DNA of 64,000 bases, taken from contig WBMZ01000348.1 of NCBI GenBank assembly GCA_013400975.1, positions 124,001-188,000 of the forward strand, read 5' to 3'. A program made the translations under genes and the position numbers. Below are positions 27,081 through 40,154 of the stretch, in pieces; position 1 is the stretch's first letter, and the number at the start of each line of letters is the position of its first letter. The notes beneath the pieces were generated by a model that did not search any database, was not told the DNA's origin, and worked only from the letters and a program-made list of their open reading frames with translations. Source of the stretch: Atrichornis clamosus (Eukaryota; Chordata; Aves; Passeriformes; Menuridae).

Positions 27081-30000
27081 ATGGTCCTTCTCAGTCTATC
27101 TGATTTAATTCCACACCTTTTGTCCAAAATCAACCACAATTTTTTAAAAAGAGCAGAAGAATCTCATGAAGTACAGCTTGCAGATCACCCTCTATGACTG
27201 ATGCAGAGAAAGAAAAATTGTTACAGAGCTCAAATAGAGCTTGATTCTCAAGTGGAAGCTGTAAAGGCTTCTTTGCTTTGGAGACCAGAACCATTGCTAC
27301 AGTGCAGCTGTTGCAGATAGCAGGTACCATGGAAGTTTGTTCCCAAAAAGCAAGGGAATAAGTGTTGCGAAGAAAAAGAAAATATGAAATAATGTTCTGT
27401 TAGCACACACTCAAATCAAGCTCAGTAAACTCCTACAACTCTTATTTGTCATTTCTTGCTGTTTTCAAATAGCAGGGGCAAACATGTTTGTGAGCTTCAC
27501 TGCTAGATAAAGATTTCTCATTAACGTCTGTAACCAAATGCAGATAGTTTCTTTAGGGGATCTCCAGACATCTTAACTTTAAATTGGCCCTAAAGTACTG
27601 ATAATCTTCACCAGATACTGAAACAATCATCAGCCCCATTTGTCATAATGTTTTCAGCAAATTATCTCAAACTTCTGGTTGCCTCGGTGTGACTAAGAGG
27701 CCACAAAAGCTTGCTCTGAAGCACTTACCATCAGTCTTAGAAAGACAGTAGCAGAATTACTGCAAAGAGCTAGACAAAATAAGGTACATTGCAACAGCAA
27801 AAGCTTTTGATTCCATAATTGAAGTTATTTTGCAATATATGGAAGAAAGTTTTAAATAAACATCCTAAACACCATTTACTTCTTATAGTCTTAGGAAAGA
27901 AGGTTGTCTCCTGCAGAAATACTCAAACTACCAGTTCAGAAGTCTAAAGTGAGAGAGATCGTGAGCCTTCTCACACAAATTTTCCTGTTTGATACTTCTG
28001 GGAAAATGTGGGAGTTTACTTGGCACGTAGTTTCTTGTTTAGGTGTCACTGGTACACTTACATGTGTGACAGATGAAAGAAAGGCTGCACAAAAACAGTC
28101 AGCATTTTTTCAATTCTAACTCCACCTTAACTTTCTGCAAGTCGAGGGGAACATTCTAGTTGACTTTAGCAGGTAAAAGTGCTCAAGACTGAAAGAAAGA
28201 ATTGACATAATGACTGAGAATAATATAGTAGCTCCACTATAGGTGAAATTAGTGCTGCTTCCTTATGCTTGTTCTAAACCAAAATGTAGTTTTGACTGCA
28301 TTTGAACAATGCAATGTTAATATTAGCAACACTATCTGGACTAAGACAAAACTTTGATTTTTTTTTTTAAGCAGCAGTATTTCATTCCAAATCAATAGGA
28401 TATCTATTAATATTTAAAACCAAAACAATGCAAAGAAGCATATACCTAAGGGTATAATTAGATTAAAGCTGAAAGTAAACTGAATCCTTAATTTGTTTTC
28501 TTTCCTGGAGATCACAAGTTTGAAGGACTTTAGAATCTACTTTAGTCAAAATAGTAATTTTATCTTAGACATTGTGTTTCTTATTTTCTATAATTTTACA
28601 TTAGATCATTAATTTTACTTTCCATTTTTGTTAACCCTTAAATAATTCCTTTTTATCCAAATACAATAACTCACATTGTATGCCATCTCTAGTTACACAG
28701 GAGATTAAAACCTTACAAGAAATACTGTGATCTCTAAAACTAATAGTCATTCAGATTATTTTTAAGTATTCTTAAAGATTTCTGTTTTTCACTACATGGT
28801 AGTGGTTTCAAATCCAATATATTGTCCTTTAATCACTGATGGAAAAGAATTGTGAAAAAAAATTAAGAGAGACAGACCAAGAAAACGTGTACTTAAGCAA
28901 CTAACCTTAAAGACCAGATACTGGTAAATCAAAGCATTGGTTCTTATGACTCATACACTGAGTCCAAGCTCATCCTTTTCTCTCAGTCTTCCCTTCTTTC
29001 AACGTGTATACATCACTGAGACTGCAAAATTAAGCCTTGCCTTGACACAGATGTCTTGGTGTATATGATCATTTTTGTGTGCTGTAAATGCTTTTGTTGA
29101 GTGCTCTGGAGTGGCGTGAGCACCTTCCCTTCTCTGTGGTTACAGACTCCCTGTGCATAATGCCTACAGCAGGTCCTGTCAGCCTTTTTGTGCTGCCCTT
29201 CATTAAAATATCTGTCAAACATTCAGTGCGGTTTTGCCTGGTGTACAGGCTGATGATGCCCAAGTGCAGGGCTATGAAGATGTGATACAAAAATGCACAC
29301 TAAGTAACCCAGGCACGCAGCTTCTTTTCGATCCCTACGCAGTAGCTCCCGGCACTCTGTTATGTTAGTGCTGTCCTCTGACTTCACCGTGCTACCCACA
29401 AGCTTTACAAATGCACAAAACCTGCAGCCAGCCGTAACATCGAGTTATTCTGCATAGTGTGGAACATTAAAGGCTCTGACCCACTGGGGTAGTGCAGAGA
29501 CACACAGGAGAGCAGTCCTGGGACATGGGGACAAAGGACATGGCAGGCATGGGTCATCCCTTGGCTGTAAACAACTCCCCATGCGTACCTAGACCTGGAC
29601 ACATCTGGCTTTAAGGACAACAAAGACAGCAAAGAAATCGTATCAACATAAGTACAAGGCAACATATATAGCAAATTTGGGTGTTATGTAGACACCCACC
29701 TATGGACTAATGAAGGAAGAGGTAGGTGTGAAAGCAAGTTAATGAACATCAGAAAATTATCCCCAGTGGATCCTGAAGGGAGGAAGCGCAATTCCTTGAC
29801 ATGCACATCATATGCCTCATGAGGAAGAACTTCATGAGTTTCCTTCATGTTGCTGTCTACCAGCATGAAACCCCCAAGCTAATGCCCAGAGGAGCTGGAG
29901 AAGGGTGGGCATAGCACCAGGCAAAGGGGTAGAAACTACGTTTCTGAAATATAGTCTGCATAGATGTGTTCTTTCTTGTTCACTTGTAATTGTATCTGGA

Positions 30001-33000
30001 CTAATTATGATTCTTTCAGTAGAGTATTGAGGTTTCAGTTAAATTATTTCTAATAATTCTTGGGTTCATATGTTACATGTGTTTCATGTGTTTCCTGTAT
30101 TACACATGTGCACAAGCTACAGAAGGCAGGGGGATCTGTAGCAAACAGACATTATTAAGGAACTTTTTATCTATATTTTTTTTATTTTTTCAATTAATAT
30201 TGAGAGGTTCCAAAAGCCTGCAAATGGTCTGGCATCATGTTTTTATGGCAGTCACATCTTGATGATAACATTTTCTAGAGCATGGACTAATAAGGAATGC
30301 TTCTTAAGGGATACTGGAAGGATCTTTGCAAATTTCCTCTATTGATCACTACTAGAGGTAAGATGAGATAAAAGACCATTTCCTTTGATAGCAGAGACTT
30401 CAAAAAGACTTTTCTGATTAAAATATCTCTGATGCTAGAGAATGCCAACTGCTTTGTATCTCACTTTGACTTCACAGAGTTGTATTTTTATAATGGAACA
30501 AAAGAGATGAAGAAAGGAAGCCCATCTGAAGTACCTGTATTTAAAAAAAAAAAAAGAAAAATCCATATGCACATAAACTAATATGGGTTGCTACGCCAGG
30601 CATTTCATTTAAACATTTGGGGTATGCTAAAATAGGGATTACTTTGGAAATGAAATAACTAACGTCATCAATTTTAATTGTAAAAATATTAGCGGGACAT
30701 AATCAAAACACAATGTTGTACTTTGTGTAAGTACTCTCCTAAGAATGACTCTGCAGTTAGACAAATCAGACAAAGGGTTAAATATGTCAAGAAAGGTGGC
30801 AGCACTGCAGAAGTTAAATTCTGACATATATGTCGTGACCGTGGAGGATTTATAGAACACATAAGACCCAAGGTGATATTTGCTTGTAACTCAAGTCTGT
30901 GTAAGATGAATGTTGTGGCATGGTGGCACTTGTTAAGTCAAGTTCAATATGTTCACTTTCATGATGCTCAAGTAAGACATTTTAAAGGATTCAGCATGGA
31001 TAATAGGCATAAAAACATTTCAGTATTTTTTACTTGTTAAAAATGCCATTTGTATTTGATGCTTTAAAGTCTTCAACATAGTCTCAGTACTTGTTCAAAT
31101 TTTTGTTTTATTTACTAAGATGAGCATGTCTAGGACAAGGTACTATATAACTGATTCACATAAAATATGACGTCATTTATAAAGCATAATAGAGAATGCA
31201 GCATCTTAGTTTCTGGAGAGGTGCAAGTTCTATTGACATGTCACCTGTGTACTAGAGTCTCACCAAAATGACAGAAATGATACCTGAAATGCTCACATTC
31301 TATGTGTTGTCACTGCACACAGGTGTGTGGGGCTCAGCTGCCAGCTGGGGTTGAACCATCACCGCGTCCATAACCTTTCATGCCCCAATGCAATGGAAAG
31401 ATGTTTGGCCTTGTCTTTTAACAGGGAATATGTAAGAACAGTTTTACCAAAGCAGGCCTAAGGTCCGCTAAATCCATCACCCCACAGGGGCCACTGGAAG
31501 ACCAAAGAACCGGATATGCACCCAGAGAAACTTCCTCTGATGTATTTTCCCAGTCCTTAATGTCTCCAAGCTCAAGATATCTTCAACCCAAAATACAAAA
31601 ATTATGATATTTTTCTATCTAAATATTTCTCAGATTTAAGTTTACTCAATCCATGTGGTGTGTGCTAAAATACCATGCCAAGAACAACTGCCCAACGATG
31701 CAATTCTCTGATACGAACCAAAGAACGCTTGGTTTTACTGGTCATTTCTTCACTGTATTTCAGTGAATTTTAGTTTTCATCATACAACACGCACTCTAGA
31801 GAGGGTTCTTTTCAGTTGTCTAAGTGTAATACCTGGTTTATCCAAGCACTAGCAACAGACATTTCTAATCATGCTCATATACTTACATTGAATATTGAAG
31901 TTAATATGCTTAACTTCCATCCATGTTTGAATGACAAAAACCTTCAACATGGTAACACTAAGTCATACACAACTGCAAGCTAAAAATGCATGGGTACAGT
32001 AAAAATAAAAATAAATAACATTGAAAAAATCTTATTTTGCAGATAAGAGAAAAAAATGCAACATTATGAAGGTTTTGGAATTTTCAGGGGCATTTCAAGT
32101 AAAACACCTTTGACTTGAGTAGACATCCAATTTGGTTTCATCACTTAAAACAACCTTTTCTTTCCTGAGTCTACACTGTTCATCTGAAAATAATAGAAAA
32201 TTATTAGATTGTAAAAAAGCGCATATTTTAAAACAATCCATGATAATAAGCTCTATGAATTATTATTTTTAAAACTCAATCTTACCCTTTTTTAATTCAA
32301 TAGCATATATTCAGTTTATTCAAGGGGAGTGAGAGTGAGCCCTTGATTCATTCATTTGCATATAATCTAACAGAGCTACATGCTTTTGAATATAAAGTAA
32401 AATAAATCTGTTTCTTTTTGCAGTAACACAGGATAAAGGACTCCCAGGGCAAAGAACTGATAAATAAGGTTAGCTTGTCAAAAATTAAATTACTATTGGA
32501 GAAAAATCCCTTAAACTCTTTTATAAAGTGCAGTCCAGTAAACATTTTCTTTATGAACCCTGACTATGCAGTCTGTGTAAACAAAGTTCTCAAAAGTGAT
32601 TATCAGTGTGATACAAATAACTTATGACCCATTGGCAGATATAAAAGCCTCTGGTCTATTCTGTGGCCCAAAAGAAAATGAAATATTGTTTAGAAGTAGC
32701 AACTAAACTAATATAAACTCAACGATCTCTTTTTTAAAAACTTCAACTAGATCAAATAAATATCTTATATTCTATTGTTTAAGCGTGTGAATAGAAGCAG
32801 AGAATTTAAGTAGTGGAATATCTGTTATTATACGGAAAACAACTGAACTACTTAGACCAGAGCCTAACTTTTTGTGTGTGAATGAAGCTACAGGAACTGA
32901 AGTTAGCCTCTTGCATTAACATTTGTCTGAGTCACATCTGAAAAAAACCCCACAAAAATTAGGTGCGGGAATAGAAGTTCTTTATGTCTTTTTTCATAAG

Positions 33001-35580
33001 GAAAGTCAGAAAGAAATGGAAGTCTATATATGTGTGTGTTATTCATTTTTCAGGGAGTAAACTAATATAGGAAAAAGTCACATAAATGGATGTTAGTTCT
33101 ACTTAGCCTCAAATGAAAAATGGTAGCTAAAGTTACTGGAAATTGAGTTACATAGATTAATTAACACAGATTTGTAAAATTAATGTTTAAAATCTCAATA
33201 ATTGAGATCAGCAAAGGATTGCTTATCACCTTTAATTAGAAAATTAATGGTCAATTAAAAAAAAGAAAGAGGAAAAACATTTCAATTTCACTTCTTTGGG
33301 ATTTCATAAATAGAAGAAAATTTAAAAATTGGTTTTAAAAAGAGAATTTGTATGCAATATATTATGTGGGCAGCTGCATTTTTGATAGAGAAAACATTGT
33401 TCTCCTATTTAAAAATATTCTCTGCCTTTTAGAGATGAAGGCTTTTGAAAGAGCACTGAAGGATATCACAGAGATGTAGTTGCTCACTGATATACTGGAC
33501 AAGCTCTGCTGATTTTTCCAAATGCTCGGTATTAGCACTGAAGAGTCAAGGAAGGTCTCTATATCACTGTTCCTTTTCCTTTTTTAAAACAATTTATGCT
33601 AATTGTCCATTGAAACATTGCAATATAAGGAAGACAGAAGTAACATGCAACTACAAGAAACAAGACATTAACCTCAAGCATCTTATATAAAGCACACTGG
33701 AACTTTAAACCAGCACTCTAAGCTCTGTTGAAATTAAATTAACACACAAAAAAGAATGCACAAAAAACCAAACCAGGTGTTACATAGTCTAATAATATTC
33801 ATAATACTTTACATTTTATCAGTTTTATTTCTACACTAAAGTGTGGGAGGTGCAGAGGTAAATGGCCATAGTTCTGTCCTGGCTCCAGTAAACCTTCTCT
33901 ATGAGCATCCCTTCTGCATTTTTCACAATGTGCCTCCTCACCACCTCTATCATTACCACCCCCCACACACAGCCCCCCATATTTTGCATTTATTTGAAGC
34001 TTTTAATCCTCACCTCTGAAAAACTCTGAAGCCTACTTCATTGCTGTTCTGAACTCCTGAATTTTCTCCATTTCTTCACACATTTACTCCTACCAAACCA
34101 ACTCCCTTGCCATTCCTGTGTCTGTGCCTTGTGTGTCAAGCACTAGAACTCTTTTCTAAAAAGTATTGGTCTGTTATGAAACCCACTTACAAAGAAGTGT
34201 TGCTAAATCTATATGCAGGCATACTTATATAATATGTTTGTATGTATAGACACACCAATTTTGATAAATTATCTGTCTCCTGTAGATTCAATGCATTGAA
34301 CATTATTGATAGATTAATATCTATGCTCTTGGACAAAGAGTTTGTCTCTCCCAATGTTCTGTACAGAAATAAAAATTCCACTAGAATTCAACTGATAATT
34401 ATATACTGACTTTAAAAGTAGTGACCCCAACGGGCCCTAGAAATTACTCATGAAAGGGATTATTCATGTATTGCCCTAACACATGTCACTCAGCCAGAAG
34501 TGATGCCTGACTTAACTGAAAGTATTGATTTGCCACCCTGAAATTAATTTATTTCAAAAGTCATTTATAATGTATTCCATAGCACCAGTCACAGAAGCTA
34601 GTGCATTTGAGCTTTAATCAGCACCTAAGTTCACCCCTGCTCTTCTGTCATTCTATCATTCATAGATAACTAAAGACAAAAATGTTTTCAGAAGCCCTTG
34701 AGGAGAGCATGGCTGTGACTTTTCGAGTCTGCTCCATAGAGCAGAGCAGCTTTTAACTGAGTGAAACCTCGTGGACATGTGAGACTGTCTTGGGAATCAC
34801 AGAGATGAAGTTTCAACAGTAGACCCAACAATAGTTCAAGAAATTATCAAAAAAACACATAAAGAATATGGAGCACAGGCTCAGCTTCCATATAAACCTG
34901 CCTGCAGTAAAATAATCTTGTGAAGAGAAATCACCTTCTATCTGGGACTAAATATTTCTTAAACTAGGTCCCCTGGGGTCTAGGCTGATGACTATACTGA
35001 ACAATAACAAATTATTCTATTTAACTCCCGTATGCTGCTTGTTTTAGTGATTTACTAGGTAATGAAATAAATTCATGGCTTAGTGTTTAAATCTTGCCTT
35101 TTTGCGTTCTAATATCCAAACTTACAATCTTCAGACAAACACATATCTGAGGTTTAATTCTCCCTACACCATATGGGAAACACAGATACCTAATTTTGGT
35201 CTTTGTAAAAAATTTTTAACAGATACTCTCTGTAGCATCCTTCCCCAAGCTCTGGTTTCCCACTCATCAAAAAGAGATGCCTGGTTGTAGAGTGCTGTGG
35301 GCTTTTTTGTATGTATACCCTGAGTTTCTATCCATGGAAACACATTATTAATAGAGAATGGAGATAGGTACCAAGTCAGGGACTAAGGACCAAGACCCAC
35401 ACTGAAGAGAGACATTTCACACACATTGCAGAGTGCAGTTTAGTCAAGGTTACTTTTGTAGAAGTGAGCACAAATCTCAGACACAGGGAATGAACGGCCC
35501 CCTGGAAGGCAGCTCTGGCTAATTACTGCAGTGAGAATGGGTATTTTGGGAGCATGAGAGACAGTCTTTTAATGACTTAC
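27081..35580. other. AT-rich non-coding DNA, nothing firmly recognised
   Basis: Contains an A13 run at 30543-30555 and a GC-richer patch at about 29090-29900 with several overlapping short open frames on both strands. That patch has no LTR ends or splice-bounded exon that I can defend. No RNA gene is seen. Confidence 0.6.
30543..30555. repeat. A13 homopolymer
   Basis: Thirteen consecutive A, followed by GAAAAATCC. No adjacent retrotransposon body is recognisable on the left, so this is a simple repeat rather than a LINE tail. Confidence 0.9.
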
Positions 35581-35705
35581 CTATATCTGTGCTTCTCTGA
35601 TCATTCAAATCATAAGCTACAGCTGGCAAACATGACTTTAGCTTGCCAACAAGCCAGAAGCTAAAAGCTGATTTCATAGAATGCGTGTTACAGTCAGCCA
35701 TATTT
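35581..35705 (-). other. Candidate coding or first coding exon (unconfirmed)
   Basis: On the minus strand, the acceptor-like GTTTTCCTTGCCCTTAG precedes position 35705, and a strong donor GTAAGT follows 35581. The 125 nt contain one open frame throughout. An ATG at 35701-35699 in good context (A at -3, G at +4) opens a 40-codon segment beginning MADCNTHSMKSAFSFWLVGK and ending in a polar DLNDQRSTDI stretch, with the last codon split (phase 1). If used as an internal exon, the open frame extends to the acceptor with one leading base. I do not recognise the product. A pseudo-exon is quite possible. Confidence 0.28.
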
Positions 35706-38700
35706 CTAAGGGCAAGGAAAACTTACAAAAAATCATATGCTTTGGAATGGTCTCATTCTGGTCATTGATCAGGTGTTTCTGGGTCACAGAGCTGTCTACA
35801 CTGATAACACAGCAGCATTCAGCAAACAAGGAACATGCTCACCAGGTGCATACGTACCCTAACAGCTTTGAAAATAAATCTCTGATACTAACAGAAAGTA
35901 TTTCTTTCCTATGAATATTTGCTCTGTGACAACGCTTATCATGCTGATATGGCCTTTTTTCAACTATAAATTCTGTTTCTTTTATCACAAAATTAAAAGT
36001 ATAGATCACAGTTATTGGTATAAGAAATTTCATTTTCTTTATATTTTAAACCCAAATGGTAAGTTGTTTAAACATGTAATAAAATTAATTTCCAGCCTAG
36101 CTACCAGATTTTTTGTTAGTCATTCTGAAGTAGGACAGAGCCATAAATGATAGTTCAATTAATAAAATTAACCAACACTAGTATGCTTCCTTAATACATC
36201 TTCACCTGTTCCCAGGCACAGACTCCCAGGTCAGGGAATATTGTCAGGCTTGAGAAAAATGTGTGAATACTATACACTAAGCAATAATAGGAATGTGGGG
36301 GTTGTATCATGCGTGTCCTTGTTGGTCCATAGCTGTTCTGATTCTGAATTTCACAGTTTGCTGTGAGTCAAGCAGAGTCAGTGCAGGATAAGAACATGAT
36401 TGTCATAAGTAACCACTGAGGAAATTGCTGTTTGATGTAGCTCCTCTCCTGGTTACTTCCCACCCCAGGGTGGACTCAATTCCAAATTCCCCTGCCTGTT
36501 CCACAAAAGCAAATATAATCAGTTTCCTGTTAATTTCCTTGGAGGAATATTGAACCCAGAAAAGCTTCAGTCAGGACCTTCAACCCCAGCTGTGATGGCA
36601 GTAGGTCATTAGGCTCAGAAGTTAAAGCCCAGTACTTAAACATTTCATACATATATAGAAGAGGTACAAGTCAGAGAGGTTTCAGTAAAGTTGCATCACT
36701 TGTCTTTTTGTCATGAAACATTCTTGAAGAGCAGAAAAAAAAACCCCAGGAGATAGAAACAAGGATGCCAGAGAAGCCTAATTTTTAAGCTGCATTTTTG
36801 CATAGTTAAACTCACAAACTCCGATACAGTTGGATCCTTGTTTTATTTTTTTGCTTGGGTTTTTTGTTTGCTGGTTTATTTGTTTGTTTCTAACCACAGC
36901 AAATAAGCGCATGAGTGCATTCCACACACAGACTATATGTTTTCTGGTTAGGACACTTGTATATATTCCAGAGGGCTGGCAGGCAATGACAGAAACTGAG
37001 GGAAGGGAAGAATTTCTGATATAGCCTAGCATAAATCATTTACCACTTACTTCAAATATTCAGCTTACTTGAAGAAAATGAACAGTGTCTGGTTATTCCT
37101 AATGACAAATTATTCTGTGACACTGAAAGAAAAATGTAAAAGCACAGGTAGGTAATTATTCCTTAAAAGCAATCCAGACTCACATTTACAAATGGCAGCG
37201 TTAATCACATGCATTCACTGCAAGTGAAAAAGAAGTGATAAACTAGAGCAAATGTTCTTTATGCATGTGGTTACGGAGTCAGCAAGCAGAAATTCTCAGA
37301 GCATGATTTCTTATTTAGAATTGCATAATTATCCATTTTTATTAGCTCTAAATGCTTTCAGTTTTCTTTTGAATTTCTGCATCCAAGTGCCACTTCAAGG
37401 TGTTTACTCTCCCTTCTAGCAGTGAAGACATAAAGCTTAACATGGCTTCTAATGTAAACTTTAGGAAGTTGACTTGTTTCCAAATATTTATATTCTTTTG
37501 GTAACCAGTGTCATACGACAGGTTGTAAAATAAAAAAAAAACGCCCATATAATATGAAAAATATTTAAAATCAATGTTTTCTCCCCCACATTTTTAAATG
37601 CAAGTAAGGTTGGGTAGATAGCTAAGTATAGCCCAGAAATATCTCTAGTTAAGCAGCAAGTTTTCACTTGTGTTATTTCCATATCTGTATTTTGGCAGAC
37701 GTGTCAGATTCAAAGGTGATAGTTTCACAGCTAAGTAAAGCAAATTGCAGAAATTTAAGCAGGAGATGAGGCAATGCACCACCAGCAATCCAAAAGTTTT
37801 AAAAGATAGCACATAATTTTGAATGGTAGCCTCTGAGGATCTGCCAGATAAGTTAAAGACAACAGTGCTAGAAGAATATTCTTCTGTGAAGACAGTTTCC
37901 CCTATTACTTATCGTTCCTCCTCAAAAAAATTGCTCGCAATGAAACAGCTATGTGCTTATAAGCTAGTGATGAAGGCAGAAGACTGACCAAGCTTGTAAA
38001 ACTGAGCTTTCATTTATATCATTATTGCTGGCTAATTATTATTACAGAGGATTGTTATTTCAAATATTTAGAAAATAGGCAGTTTCTAATAAAATTGTAT
38101 TTTCTAATAGAAATCATGCTGACAAGATGCACAATTTTATGTGACTTTTGAATGTTTTCAATACCAATACTTAAAAAAGCAGCTCTATCAGATTTTTAGC
38201 ACGTAAAACAGAAAGGTTAGTAAGCAGCATAAAACACATTATAGAGCTTCTACCAGAATGGCACAGGCAGATATTCGAGATAACAGTGTGGATTCCATGC
38301 CCTTAAGAAAACTAAAGGACAGCAAGTGTTTTCTATGTGCATTGCACATGAATTCACATAGTTGCAGCCACTGCATTTGCAAGGAATAAAGGACCACTCC
38401 AGAGAAACTAAACAGGCTTTCAGATGTATATTCATATACCTTTAGGGACATAAAACACTAAAAATAACTGACAAAGTGACTGAGAGTGTCTCTTGAAATA
38501 TCTATCTCTTTTCCCTGCATGCTTACCCAACCAAGAAAAAGGGAGCTGTGAATCAAAAGCTATGAAGCTGCAGTTATTTTGAGAAGGGTGTTAGCCACGG
38601 CCACAAAGCCTCTGCCATACGTTTGCCTTGTGAGCAGCAGCCTTGCATGAGCTCCTGTCTCCTATACCCCTGCAAATGCTGGGTCACCCACACTGTGGGA

Positions 38701-40129
38701 GTCAAGCAGACCTGCCAAAACTAGAATGACTTTGTTTAATCACACCCCACTTCATGCATCTTCCGCTGCTCTGAACAATATAAAGATGGACAGGACTCCA
38801 GGCAACACAATCCTCTATTAATATTACCTGAGTTGTAGAATTAATCCTCAAACGTTGGCATAAGATCTGCATCTCAAGTAGGTTAAGAAGAGGTAATGAA
38901 GTAGGATAAAGATAGGAAAACCAGTCCTATAAAGGAAAGGACAACAGATAGACTATTTAAAATAAATAACCAGATTATACATACACGCCAAGTAACAACC
39001 ATATGCTGCCACTGACTGGCAGGAAATATAGAGACGCCAAGCAACATTCCAGCTAAAAGTTCCAAATGTAAATGAGCAGCAATCAATAGATGCACTAGGT
39101 ACCTCCACCATGAATAAGGTAATTATCCATTCTGAATAATTTACCATTGTATCAAGACTCAGTTTGAAATAAAACTCAGTACATTTAACAGCAGCAGCTA
39201 ATTGATGAACTGTTTCTGCTATAACTATTTTAATTTCTGAGATAACAAAATTAGTAACTGGACATTTTCTATCTAAACTGAAATATCTTTCATTATAGTT
39301 CCTGAGAAAAGAAATACTGAAATCAGTTCTTTATTTACTATAAAAATTCTGGTCAAAGGAGTTAACAAGTAAAGAAAACGTGATTCTGACATTAAAAAAC
39401 TGTTGTATAAAGTGATGTTTTATTATATAGTTATGCATGGAGTGCTATATATAACTAATACAAACCCCCATTCACTAAAGCTATAAGTAGAAATATATTT
39501 TAGCATACAGTTATGATGGGATAGCTATAATTATTTTACTGCCCTAAAGACATGCAGGTGCATAGCTGTCACAAGTTATATTTGTTAATGATAATGATTT
39601 AAAGCGTACAATGAACTTTTCATTTATTTTTTTGCACTCTTTATAGAGAAGCAGTATAATTACAGGAGAAAAAGTATGATTCTTCAGCACAACAGATCAG
39701 TTTTGATAACCTCCCATGCAAAAACACACTGAAGGAAACAAAGCATAAGACAGCTGCCACTACTATATAACCAAAGGCATCTTTTTGCAGAATCCCACTG
39801 TATGATCTGGGACTATTTTTTTTAATTTCAAGTCCACTAATTAGACCAAAAATCTTTGTTCTTTCTATTCAAGACAGACTCCAAAGAAATGTCAATATGA
39901 GACAACTAAAATGAAACATTCAAGTCATTTGTCCTCAGAGCCAATATTCAGTTTAGGACAGTATTTGACCAATATTTAAAACATGACTCTTGACATTGTA
40001 CTGTCATAGAATACAGGAATGTAAGACTGAAATTGATTTTTTTTCTTATTATGTACACTGCAAATGTAAGGTTACACTTAAATACATTTGATACAATTTA
40101 TTTACTATTTCCATTCACGATTTATGCAT

Positions 40130-40154
40130 ATTGAGTAAGAATATCTTACTCAAT
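40130..40154. repeat. Perfect 11-bp inverted repeat (hairpin)
   Basis: ATTGAGTAAGA and TCTTACTCAAT are exact reverse complements around a 3-nt loop ATA. Confidence 0.9.

Noticed and set aside
27726..27770. Minus-strand GTAAGT donor with a short exon-like segment
   Set aside because: Only about 41 nt with ambiguous acceptors and stops in two frames; too little support.
29013..29900. GC-richer patch with frames on both strands as a possible gene
   Set aside because: Frames overlap in conflicting directions and none is bounded by convincing splice sites.
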